Shown here piece after piece: positions 23,977-31,579 of a stretch of 31,879 nt of DNA. Below the pieces are notes generated by a model. That model worked only from the letters and a program-made list of their open reading frames with translations, was not told where the DNA came from and did not search any database. The number at the start of each line of letters is the position of its first letter. The stretch's first letter is position 1. This DNA is from an uncultured Clostridia bacterium (GTDB taxonomy: Bacteria > Bacillota > Clostridia > TANB77 > CAG-465). Where the stretch lies: assembly GCA_934162655.1 (NCBI GenBank), contig CAKPJL010000011.1, forward strand, positions 1 to 31,879. The letters are read 5' to 3'. A program made the position numbers and the translations under genes.

Positions 23977-24678
23977 TTAATTTGATACAAAATATCCCAT
24001 TCCCCTTTTTGTCTGGACATACTGTGGATCTGCTGGATTTTTTTCTATTTTTTCTCTAAGTCTTCTTACTGTAACATCGACTGTTCTTGCATCTCCATAA
24101 AAATCATATCCCCATACTCCACGCAAAATTTGCTCACGTGTAAATACTTGATTTGGTTCAGAAGAAAGAAGTTTTAATAGTTCAAATTCTTTAATTGTAA
24201 GGTCTATAACTTTTGAGCCAATTAAAGCTATATATCTTTCTGGATCGATTGTCATATCCTTAATTTTGATTTTTGACTTTGAATCCTTTTTATCTTCTAC
24301 ACTGTCTGGTAAAACATGCTTTCTTAAATTAGCTTTAACACGTGCTATAACTTCTCTTATGCTGAAAGGTTTTGTCATATAATCATCAGCACCTAACTCT
24401 AGCCCTATTATTTTATCTACTACTTCTTCTTTTGCAGTAAGCATAATAATTGGGCATGTTAAATGCTTTCTTAGTTCTTTACAAACATTGAATCCATCAA
24501 TTTTAGGAAGCATTAAGTCAAGTAAAATCAAGTCTGGTTTAATTTCTAATGCTTTTGCAATGGCCTCTTCACCATCATATGCTAGAAATGTTGTAAAACC
24601 TTCTTTTGACAGATTAATATCTAATACATCAACAATAGGTTTTTCATCATCAACAATTAATATTTTTTTATCATTCAT
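23977..24678 (-). CDS. walR: OmpR-family response regulator, WalR type
   Basis: This two-domain DNA-binding regulator has a receiver domain with acidic pocket VDDEK, phospho-acceptor Asp in LLDLMLPKIDG, Thr in MLTAKE and Lys in YMTKPFS, and a winged-helix C-terminal domain ending VWGYDFYGDARTVDVTVRRL. This recognition segment is almost identical to that of Bacillus WalR, which controls peptidoglycan hydrolases. The frame can be opened at a GTG at 24687, but that codon lies inside the GAGGTGG ribosome site; the ATG at 24678, 6-7 bases after it, is the natural start (MNDKKILIVDDEK). It is the first gene of the walR-walK-tatD operon, with a repeat fitting a WalR/PhoP site upstream. Confidence 0.92.
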   Translation of the reverse strand: MNDKKILIVDDEKPIVDVLDINLSKEGFTTFLAYDGEEAIAKALEIKPDLILLDLMLPKIDGFNVCKELRKHLTCPIIMLTAKEEVVDKIIGLELGADDYMTKPFSIREVIARVKANLRKHVLPDSVEDKKDSKSKIKIKDMTIDPERYIALIGSKVIDLTIKEFELLKLLSSEPNQVFTREQILRGVWGYDFYGDARTVDVTVRRLREKIEKNPADPQYVQTKRGMGYFVSN

Positions 24679-24762
24679 AACATCCACCTCATTAGTTCAA
24701 AAAGATTTTATCATATATGTAATTTTTTTGCTATATTTTTTTAAAAATTCTTTAATTTTTTT

Positions 24763-24779
24763 GTAACTTTTTTGTAACA
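24763..24779 (-). promoter_or_regulatory. Possible WalR (or PhoP) operator upstream of walR
   Basis: On the - strand the sequence reads TGTTAC-AAAAA-AGTTAC, two hexamers 11 bases apart. The WalR consensus known from bacilli is TGTWAH-N5-TGTWAH, so there is one mismatch. PhoP boxes (TTNACA-like repeats at 11-base spacing) would also fit. It is about 85-100 bases before the walR start codon. Confidence 0.45.
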
Positions 24780-24785
24780 AGAAAA

Positions 24786-24817
24786 AAATAAGGCCATACT
24801 ATATTTTAGCCTTATTT
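24786..24817 (-). terminator. Terminator of murL-murD2
   Basis: AAATAAGGC (24786-24794) pairs with GCCTTATTT (24809-24817), and a run of T follows on the - strand, directly after the ligase stop codon. Confidence 0.83.
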
Positions 24818-24820
24818 AAC

Positions 24821-26158
24821 TCATTTTTTATTATTTATAAACTCCTTAAACATTTTTCCCCTTTGTTCAAAATTTTTAAAATCACCATAACTTGCAGCAG
24901 CCGGCGACATTGCACATATTCCACCTTTTTTTGTAACTTTTTTAGCCATATCTACTGCATTTTTAAGATCAAAAACATAATACGCACTCATATTGTCCCT
25001 TAGCTTATCTTTAATCTTATCATAAATCTTTTTACCTGTATCGTACATACATATTATATTTTTCAAATCAGAGTTAATTAAATAATCTTCAAAATGTGAA
25101 TAATCAACTCCTCTGTCAAGTCCACCTATTATTAATGTATCTAGCCCCTTTAGAGTCTTTATACATGCAATAGCCGTTTCTGGAATTGTAGATATAGAGT
25201 CATTATAATAAGTAATTCCATCTATTTGTCCTACTTTTTCTAGTCTATGTTCAAGTGGTAGAAAATTATAAATAGACTCACATACTATATTTTTATCAAT
25301 ATTTAGAATTTCACATATTTTTAAATCAACCATTATGTTATAATTATTATGTTCTCCTAGTAAATTTCTTTTATGATAAAAATCGAAATATTTAAACTTA
25401 TCTTTAGAATCTAAGTCAAGTTTTATGATGTTAGACTGTAACTTAATATTTTTTAATCTTCTATCTAAATCATAAGAATCTTTAAGATATATTGCGGTAT
25501 CGCCTTTTTTTTGATATTTTATTACATTTATTTTAGAGTCTATATATTCATCATATGAATTATAGTGATCCAAATGTTCTTCATATACATTTAAAATAAC
25601 ACCTATACTTGGGGAATGTTTAATGTACTGTGATTGGTGTGAAGAAATTTCTAAAACAACTATATCTCCTTTATTTATTTGGTCAAGCTCTAAAAATATA
25701 GGTCTACCAATGTTTCCCAAAAAATGTACATTGCAAGAAGCATTTTTTAGTATATAGTATAACATTGAAGAAGTAGTGCTTTTTCCTTTTGTACCAGTTA
25801 TCCCAATTATTTTTATTTTATCATTAAAAAATCTTATAAACATATCTAACTGTGATGTTATTTTATCTTTAATTTTAGAGATATCTTTACCTTTAAAAGA
25901 AATTCCAGGAGTTTTAAATATATAATCATATTCTTCTAACATTTTAAGATAATCACTTGTTTTTATAACATTTAGATTCATATCTTCTAGATACACTTTG
26001 TTTTCATCAGATAAAATATCTATATTTTCATCAATAACATCTATCTCTTTATCAAGAAAGTGCTTTCTTATAAAATCATAAGTTGCCTTTCCTTCTCTTC
26101 CAAAGCCTAAAATAACTATTTTTTTATTACTTAGTTCATCTATAATTTCTTTTTGCAT
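24821..26158 (-). CDS. murD2: UDP-MurNAc-L-Ala:glutamate ligase, probably the L-Glu-adding MurD2 type
   Basis: This 445-residue Mur ligase is cytoplasmic. It has an N-terminal Rossmann-like domain (VILGFGREGKATYDFI), the ATP loop GITGTKGKSTTSSML, the central EISSHQ segment, the ligase hinge STIPETAIACIKTL, and the C-terminal LSPAAASYGDFKNFEQRG, all typical of MurD. The usual MurD adds D-Glu to UDP-MurNAc-L-Ala. Here the gene is 20 bases downstream of a MurL epimerase gene. In Xanthomonas that pair works as MurD2, adding L-Glu, followed by MurL, which epimerises it. By context the L-Glu role is likely, but substrate choice cannot be read from the sequence, and ordinary MurD is the alternative. 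Confidence 0.8.
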   Translation of the reverse strand: MQKEIIDELSNKKIVILGFGREGKATYDFIRKHFLDKEIDVIDENIDILSDENKVYLEDMNLNVIKTSDYLKMLEEYDYIFKTPGISFKGKDISKIKDKITSQLDMFIRFFNDKIKIIGITGTKGKSTTSSMLYYILKNASCNVHFLGNIGRPIFLELDQINKGDIVVLEISSHQSQYIKHSPSIGVILNVYEEHLDHYNSYDEYIDSKINVIKYQKKGDTAIYLKDSYDLDRRLKNIKLQSNIIKLDLDSKDKFKYFDFYHKRNLLGEHNNYNIMVDLKICEILNIDKNIVCESIYNFLPLEHRLEKVGQIDGITYYNDSISTIPETAIACIKTLKGLDTLIIGGLDRGVDYSHFEDYLINSDLKNIICMYDTGKKIYDKIKDKLRDNMSAYYVFDLKNAVDMAKKVTKKGGICAMSPAAASYGDFKNFEQRGKMFKEFINNKK

Positions 26159-26178
26159 ACTAAATCTAATCTCCCATG

Positions 26179-27612
26179 TTATTTAATCTCTTTTAATTTA
26201 TCTTTTAAAAGTTCTTCAAATTTTCCACATACATTATTTTTTGTGTTATAAGTGCATATGTATTTATTAAAGCCAGACATAACTACTTCGTTTACAGTAG
26301 ATATATCAGAAAATAAATATTTCCTATAATATAAATCAAGAAGCATTGGTAATTCCTCATGTTTTCTTAACTTTTGCTTTATTGTAACAGCAAGGCTATA
26401 CTCTATTTCCCCATATGTTCCTACACAATCAAATGGCTTGTTGTCACCTTTTCCTACTAGTTCTATAAAAGTTTTTTCTAGTGTAATATCTGCAAGCATG
26501 TTTTTACCAAATATTTTTTTTAGTCTTTCTTCTGAAACATATGGACTAAGTATTATATAAACAAATAAGCATTTAGAACAGTTAGCACACCACACATTTT
26601 CTTTGCTCCCAACATTACAACTTTTAAATATATTAAAGTATTTATCATATTTTGAAAATAATGCTGCTATTTGTGCTTCACAAAGTGGTCGTAGAAGACT
26701 AAAATACTCTACATTTGATTTTATGTATTTGCTTTCATAACTTCTAAAATCATTTTCAAATTCAATAGTTTTTGAATATTGATGATTAATATTTGTTCCT
26801 TTGACATTTGGCTCATTTGCACTTGATTCATTTGATAAAATAACATATTTTTTACCTGAAATATATGCTACAAGTACACTTAAAAAGGCAAGCATCGCAG
26901 AAAATGGAGTATGACCATTTAGAAAACCTTTTTGATTTAATTTAATCATTCTATCATCTAATATTCTTTGAATAGTTATTAAACTATCACCAATTCCTGC
27001 CACCTCTACACTAGAAATTGTAGCTCCTCTTGGATTCACAATAAATGCAGTGTTTTCATTTTTTAGACTGCTTAGCACTTCCATTGTGACATTAGAATCT
27101 TTTCCACCACCTACTGGTATCAAATTTCCAATTAATTTTTTATTACTTCTCTCTATATTTTCCTCTTGTATATCACAAATTATATCTATAAAATTATCCA
27201 CATCAACATGTTTTATATTGTTTACATAGAAAAATTCTCCAAGTCCATTTACATATAGTTTTTTAAACCATGAAATTTGTTCTTTATCTAAACTTCCACA
27301 TTTAACATACATCTTTTTAGGACATACAAGTTTTAGATAACTTAACGCTTCAATCATCCCAAGATTAAAAACTATTTTTTCAAAATTTTTGTCATGTAAA
27401 TTAATTATTTTATCAAGTCCTGATTTTTCTAACTGCTTTAAAATTTGACTTTTTTCTATTATGATTTTTGGATTAAATTTACTTAATTTTTCAATTTCAA
27501 AATCAAAAGTAATTTCAATATTACTATCGTTTTCATCTACATGGTAGTCATTATAGGTAAATGATCTAAATGTATTTCTAAATTCTTCATATCTTAAACT
27601 ATTATCAACCAC
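26179..27612 (-). CDS. murL: UDP-MurNAc-L-Ala-L-Glu epimerase, MurL type
   Basis: The protein of about 477 residues resembles MurL, an ATP-dependent enzyme that inverts the terminal L-Glu of UDP-MurNAc-L-Ala-L-Glu to D-Glu. Visible family features are the N-terminal beta-rich part, GMIEALSYLKLVCP, LYVNGLGEFFYVNN, a PP-loop-like ATP motif PVGGGKDSNVTMEVL near residue 175, NESSANEPN, and a Cys cluster WCANCSKCLFVY near 350. The frame opens at GTG 27621, but the second GTG (27612) has AAAGGTG at the right distance and is chosen. It is followed 20 bases later by the Mur ligase, and a promoter lies upstream. Identification is by motif memory, without a database search. Confidence 0.78.
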   Translation of the reverse strand: MVDNSLRYEEFRNTFRSFTYNDYHVDENDSNIEITFDFEIEKLSKFNPKIIIEKSQILKQLEKSGLDKIINLHDKNFEKIVFNLGMIEALSYLKLVCPKKMYVKCGSLDKEQISWFKKLYVNGLGEFFYVNNIKHVDVDNFIDIICDIQEENIERSNKKLIGNLIPVGGGKDSNVTMEVLSSLKNENTAFIVNPRGATISSVEVAGIGDSLITIQRILDDRMIKLNQKGFLNGHTPFSAMLAFLSVLVAYISGKKYVILSNESSANEPNVKGTNINHQYSKTIEFENDFRSYESKYIKSNVEYFSLLRPLCEAQIAALFSKYDKYFNIFKSCNVGSKENVWCANCSKCLFVYIILSPYVSEERLKKIFGKNMLADITLEKTFIELVGKGDNKPFDCVGTYGEIEYSLAVTIKQKLRKHEELPMLLDLYYRKYLFSDISTVNEVVMSGFNKYICTYNTKNNVCGKFEELLKDKLKEIK

Positions 27613-27635
27613 AAATATCACCTTTTTTCTTAAAC

Positions 27636-27663
27636 ATTATATCACATTTTACCTTTTCTTCAA
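27636..27663 (-). promoter_or_regulatory. Promoter of murL-murD2
   Basis: On the - strand, TTGAAG (27658-27663) and a perfect TATAAT (27636-27641) have a 16-base spacer, about 25 bases before the murL start. Confidence 0.7.
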
Positions 27664-27784
27664 TTTAAAACACAAAAAAATACATTTTTTTTAAAATTTT
27701 TAGTATAATATTTTTAAAATTTCTAATAATATTTATAGCTATATGATAATCTCATATAGTTCATATATATTTTTATATATTTCA

Positions 27785-27856
27785 AGTCTTGGTTTCGTTT
27801 TTACGGATAAGACTAATTTAAGAGCAGATGGAGTATAAATTTTTCTTACTCCATCT
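27785..27856. other. Two hairpins in the 236-base gap between murL and the next gene
   Basis: AGTCTT (27785-27790) pairs with AAGACT (27809-27814) around an inner CGT-TTTT-ACG. AGATGGAGTA (27826-27835) pairs perfectly with TACTCCATCT (27847-27856). The second is followed by TTTTAATT on the + strand and directly touches the stop of the 27858 gene on the - strand, where it is the likely, though T-poor, terminator. No gene is seen in the stretch. Confidence 0.5.
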
Positions 27857-27857
27857 T

Positions 27858-28553
27858 TTAATTATAAAGCTCACTAAGTAAAACTTCAACTTTTTGTATT
27901 CCTAGATAATATGGAACAACTTGATACTCTCCAAAATAAATAGTGATGCTCTTATCATTTAATATAAAAGTATCATAATTTTTAATTTCTGGTTTTGTTC
28001 CCTCCTTTACGAATTCTTCTACGCCGGCATTTTTTATATCGTCATTTTGAATTAAAGCATCATAACATTTATTTTGCAATTTTTCTAATAGACTTTCATT
28101 TTCTAAAATCAAATCAGAAATATTAATTATCTTATTTTTTTTCACATTATAATTTATAGAAAAAACATATTTTTCCCCATGAAGGCAACCTAAATTTTCA
28201 GACACATTAAATAAAAAAGATATTGTATCATTAGTTGAATATGTTTCAAATGTAATTTCTAAACTATACTTTTTATCATTGCTTAGCTTTACAAGTTCAT
28301 CTCTAAAACTATTAATGTACTCATTTACTTCTAAACTTATTGTTTCATTTAATATTTCGTATTTAGTTGTTGGATAATATACATTTAAAATATATTTATC
28401 CGTATCTTCTTTGATATTTAATATTTCAAATTGTTCAATCTCTTCTTTTTTTACATTTGGAATGTTCAATAGTTCATTTATTTTTATACCAACAATCCCT
28501 AAACAAATAAATAAAAATACAAATAAAAAAATGAACATAATGCGTTTTTTCAT
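27858..28553 (-). CDS. Membrane-anchored extracytoplasmic protein with DUF4163/DUF3298 (RsiV/PdaC-like) domains
   Basis: The protein has 231 residues. An N-terminal anchor (RIMFIFLFVFLFICLGIVGI, about 4-23) is followed by an outside domain. The C-terminal segment FILNDKSITIYFGEYQVVPYYLGIQKVEV is the mark of DUF3298, and the preceding part fits DUF4163. These domains occur in the anti-sigma factor RsiV, which binds lysozyme, and in the peptidoglycan deacetylase PdaC. Here no deacetylase domain and no anti-sigma domain are present, only the anchor and the DUF pair. A role at the cell wall, perhaps in peptidoglycan or lysozyme binding, is an inference. It lies 48 bases after the dgkA fusion gene and may be in the same operon. 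Confidence 0.7.
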   Translation of the reverse strand: MKKRIMFIFLFVFLFICLGIVGIKINELLNIPNVKKEEIEQFEILNIKEDTDKYILNVYYPTTKYEILNETISLEVNEYINSFRDELVKLSNDKKYSLEITFETYSTNDTISFLFNVSENLGCLHGEKYVFSINYNVKKNKIINISDLILENESLLEKLQNKCYDALIQNDDIKNAGVEEFVKEGTKPEIKNYDTFILNDKSITIYFGEYQVVPYYLGIQKVEVLLSELYN

Positions 28554-28601
28554 TTAACTCACCCGCTACATTATATTCATATTATTATATTTTATTTTAA
28601 T

Positions 28602-29390
28602 TTAAAAAATATTTTGTAAAAAATCTATTATTACAGGTTTTAATATAACCAATTGATAGATAATTACTACTACAAATACTCCAAGTAATGCAGATAGCAC
28701 CATAAATATAGGTTTTACTTTAGTTTTTTCAATTCTAATTTGTGCAATAAGAATACTTAGTAAAAAAGCAACTCCCATCGCAAAAAGATTCTTAGTTACA
28801 ATATAAAGATATGTCGTAAGTCCAAATGCCAAAGCTACCCTAGCACTTGGATAAGTCATAGAATAACTTTCTCCTTTTCCAAACATACCTTTTAAAATTA
28901 CTGCTAAAATTATAATTCCAAAAGTTATTATAAATAAAATATGCAGTTTAGAATCAAGCACAGATGAGATGACATTTGTAGATAAATTATATATTTTATC
29001 TGAAAATAAAAAATATCCGACAACTACTGCAACACCAGCAGAAATTAAAACACCACCTGCAGCAATGTCTTTTGCAGCTTTTGCCCTATCATCATATTTG
29101 TCAGTAATTAAATCCACAACATATTCTACTGTTGAATTAATCATTTCTGAAAAGATAACAAAACCAATAGTAAGGCATAGACATGCAAATTCGGTTTTTG
29201 TAAAGTCAAAAAACAAGCTAAATATAAGAACAAAAAGTCCTAATATAAAATCTATTTTTAAATTTCTTTCTGTTTTAAATGCCCTTATTATACCATCTAA
29301 AGCATGTCCAAAAGATGTAGCAAAATTTTTATTTTTGGTCTGTTTTAATTTTTCTAAATTTTGCTCCTTTATTTTATCTTTATCTTGCAT
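28602..29390 (-). CDS. dgkA: Undecaprenol/diacylglycerol kinase fused to a degenerate PAP2-like domain
   Basis: The protein has 262 residues and about eight membrane helices. The N-terminal half (about 20-145) is a DgkA-type lipid kinase with SFGHALDGIIRAFKTERNLK and the catalytic E-x2-N-x3-E in SEMINSTVEYVVD, then AKDIAAGGVLISA. In Gram-positive bacteria this enzyme phosphorylates undecaprenol for cell-wall lipid recycling. The C-terminal half looks like a PAP2 lipid phosphatase domain, but the signature PSGH is PSAR (YSMTYPSARVALAFG) and the SR-x-H motif is replaced by AQIRIEKTK, so phosphatase activity is unlikely. It starts 1 base after ybeY, with its ribosome site in the ybeY end, in the order ybeY-dgkA common in Firmicutes. 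Confidence 0.88.
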   Translation of the reverse strand: MQDKDKIKEQNLEKLKQTKNKNFATSFGHALDGIIRAFKTERNLKIDFILGLFVLIFSLFFDFTKTEFACLCLTIGFVIFSEMINSTVEYVVDLITDKYDDRAKAAKDIAAGGVLISAGVAVVVGYFLFSDKIYNLSTNVISSVLDSKLHILFIITFGIIILAVILKGMFGKGESYSMTYPSARVALAFGLTTYLYIVTKNLFAMGVAFLLSILIAQIRIEKTKVKPIFMVLSALLGVFVVVIIYQLVILKPVIIDFLQNIF

Positions 29391-29391
29391 A

Positions 29392-29883
29392 TTACATTTC
29401 TCCTATTTTACTTAACACTTTTTCTTCTTTATTTCTCATAACCTTTTTTTCATCTTCTACCATATGGTCATATCCTAAAAGATGAAAAGTAGCATGAGTT
29501 ATCATATATAAAACTTCTCTATAAATCCCTGTACCATATTCCTTTGCATGTTCTTTTATAACATCTATACACAATATAATGTCACCAAGCTCAATTTCTT
29601 TTGGTTTCTTTTCATTTTCCAAATTAGATATGTTTTTTAGTTCCTGTTTTTCAAAAATTGGGAAAGATAGTACATCTGTTGGCTTATCTACATTTCTATA
29701 TTCATTATTAATTTTTCTTATCTCATCTGAACTCACAGCTTCAATACTTAAAAAAACATGTGGGACATCAATATTTTCCTCTTCTAATGCAAGATGTACT
29801 ATACTTTCAATTTTTTTTGTTAAGTCTACACTTTCTATTATGTTTGATACACTACTATCTAAATCTATTGTTATTTTATTCAT
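29392..29883 (-). CDS. ybeY: Endoribonuclease YbeY (rRNA maturation factor)
   Basis: This 163-residue zinc metallo-RNase acts in 16S rRNA 3'-end maturation and ribosome quality control. The zinc motif H-x3-H-x5-H is seen as THATFHLLGYDHM near residue 140. The central strand region has NKEYRNVDKPTDVLSFP-like sequence (NNEYRNVDKPTDVLSFP), diagnostic of the family. Length is normal. Its start overlaps the end of yqfD by 8 bases, so translation is coupled. Confidence 0.95.
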   Translation of the reverse strand: MNKITIDLDSSVSNIIESVDLTKKIESIVHLALEEENIDVPHVFLSIEAVSSDEIRKINNEYRNVDKPTDVLSFPIFEKQELKNISNLENEKKPKEIELGDIILCIDVIKEHAKEYGTGIYREVLYMITHATFHLLGYDHMVEDEKKVMRNKEEKVLSKIGEM

Positions 29884-31060
29884 TCTTTTTTATAAATTCT
29901 CCTATTCTTTCGTTTACCGTATATTGGGCCACAACAATTATTTTACCTTGTTCTTCTGTAATATTATATGCAATATCAATTAAACTAGCATTCGTAGCAA
30001 ATGGTAAAATTTCGTTTTGAAAATAATTAGTAGCATCTATTTTGCTTATATTTATTAGTTCATCTTTTGTATTACTTTTTTGTACTTCAATATATTCATC
30101 AAAAGTATAATAATCAAAAGATATATTATAACCAAATACATTAAAACTTTTACTTTTCTTTATTCTATCATATTTACTTGATTTATTCAAATAATTTATT
30201 AGATATTCTTTATCATTTATTGTTATTCCAAATGTTTTTCTACTTTTTGAAGTATAATTTTTTTCTAATCTAGAAAAATAATACTCAGCACTATTTTCAT
30301 ATTCTACATTTGCTTCCACAATTCCTTTTGCACTTACTTCCCTTACATCAACGATTTGGCTATATATTTTTCCTTCTATTAATTTCATACCTTTTTGTAC
30401 ATAACTTCCAGTCTTTACAAGTGCTGTACCATTTTCTGGTATTATCTTAGTTATTATTCCAGACTTTGATGCAACAATATCTCCTATTTGATCTTCTAAA
30501 ATGGAGTCCTTGTCAAGTTTAGTTTTTTCAATTACCTTTACATAAGCAGTTGTACCTGAAATATCAATACCTATCCAAGAAATATCACTATTTTTTGCCC
30601 TTACTTGTGATGTCACTAAACTCTTATCAACACTTAATTTTGAACTTCCAATTTTAAATCCTGCCTCATTTAGCAAAGCTATTATCTCTTCTTCTTTTAT
30701 ATTATTTAGCCCTAAAACTTTTATATTCCATATAAAATTAGAAAAAATACAAGCAGATACTATAATTAATATTCCCAAAAAAATAAAAACTTTTCTTTTT
30801 CTATATTTAAAAGACCAAAAATACATTCCTTTTTTATTTTTTATATTAACCTTACACTTAGTTTTTTTGGCTATATTTCTTAGTTTTTTAAAGTCAGATA
30901 CATACATACTAAATCTTACTATACCACTAGTTAGATTTCTAATATTCCAAATCTTTATGTTATTTATTTTACAAAGATTTAAAAATCTTTCAGTAAAAAA
31001 GCCCTCTACTTGTACAAGTACCGTGCCTGTAACAGATTTTATCTTATTCCTTAAACCCAA
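29876..31060 (-). CDS. yqfD: Sporulation protein YqfD
   Basis: This protein of about 394 residues has a soluble N-terminal domain, one membrane helix (VFIFLGILIIVSACIFSNFI, about 90-110) and an outside C-terminal domain with WIGIDISGTTAYVKVIEKT, which is typical of YqfD. In bacilli it is made in the mother cell and is needed for normal sporulation. The frame can open at GTG 31069, but this codon is part of the AGGTGG ribosome site. TTG at 31060 (GLRNKIKSVTG) has the right spacing and is chosen. It overlaps yqfC by 17 bases. Confidence 0.9.
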   Translation of the reverse strand: MGLRNKIKSVTGTVLVQVEGFFTERFLNLCKINNIKIWNIRNLTSGIVRFSMYVSDFKKLRNIAKKTKCKVNIKNKKGMYFWSFKYRKRKVFIFLGILIIVSACIFSNFIWNIKVLGLNNIKEEEIIALLNEAGFKIGSSKLSVDKSLVTSQVRAKNSDISWIGIDISGTTAYVKVIEKTKLDKDSILEDQIGDIVASKSGIITKIIPENGTALVKTGSYVQKGMKLIEGKIYSQIVDVREVSAKGIVEANVEYENSAEYYFSRLEKNYTSKSRKTFGITINDKEYLINYLNKSSKYDRIKKSKSFNVFGYNISFDYYTFDEYIEVQKSNTKDELINISKIDATNYFQNEILPFATNASLIDIAYNITEEQGKIIVVAQYTVNERIGEFIKKNE

Positions 31061-31406
31061 AAGTACCACCTACTTTTTTATAATTAATACTGTATATTTG
31101 ACCAGTTATTACTAAATCTTCATCAGTTACTTCCTTTATATTAAGATTTATACCATCAAGAATTATATCCAAATTATTACCTTTAATTTTTATATAATTT
31201 TCCAAATAATCTGCTATCTTATCATATCCCTCTATTAAAACATTATCATTACCTATTATGGTTATTTTAGTTGTCTTTTTTACAACCTCTTCTGGAAGCT
31301 CAAAAAAATCTGCAAAGCGATCTTTTGCATTGCTTGTCATTTTCTTTAATTTTATACTACTATTAATTAATTTCCCCCATTTTTTCTTTTCTTTTTTATT
31401 TTTCAA
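31044..31406 (-). CDS. yqfC: Sporulation protein YqfC
   Basis: This small protein of about 120 residues has a Lys-rich N-terminus (KNKKEKKKWG) and the YqfC core KITIIGNDNVLIEGYDKI, ending in GQIYSINY. It is somewhat longer than the ~90-residue Bacillus YqfC because of the N-terminal extension. The frame can open at GTG 31415, but that codon overlaps the GAGGAG ribosome site. TTG at 31406 is better placed. It is the first gene of the yqfC-yqfD-ybeY-dgkA operon; expression in the mother cell (sigma-E) is known in bacilli, but I could not identify a sigma-E promoter here. Confidence 0.88.
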   Translation of the reverse strand: MKNKKEKKKWGKLINSSIKLKKMTSNAKDRFADFFELPEEVVKKTTKITIIGNDNVLIEGYDKIADYLENYIKIKGNNLDIILDGINLNIKEVTDEDLVITGQIYSINYKKVGGTFGFKE

Positions 31407-31520
31407 GAAACTCACTCCTCATAAATTATACTATTAAAAAAATATTTTATTCTATTAATTAAATAAGATATTATGTCGAATTTTGTAGATGATTTATAAG
31501 ATATTTAGGCATTAATCTTG

Positions 31521-31549
31521 TTGACTTTTGTCACTTTTTATAGTATTAT
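31521..31549 (+). promoter_or_regulatory. Promoter of the response regulator gene
   Basis: TTGACT (31521-31526) and TATTAT (31544-31549) are 17 bases apart, about 30 bases before the ATG at 31580. A TATAAT one step downstream is out of register with the -35 box. Confidence 0.6.
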
Positions 31550-31579
31550 AATTGTTATGGGTAATGAGAAGGGATAATT

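Noticed and set aside
29579..30020. + strand frames opposite ybeY and yqfD
   Set aside because: They are low-complexity shadows of well-supported - strand genes and lack ribosome sites.
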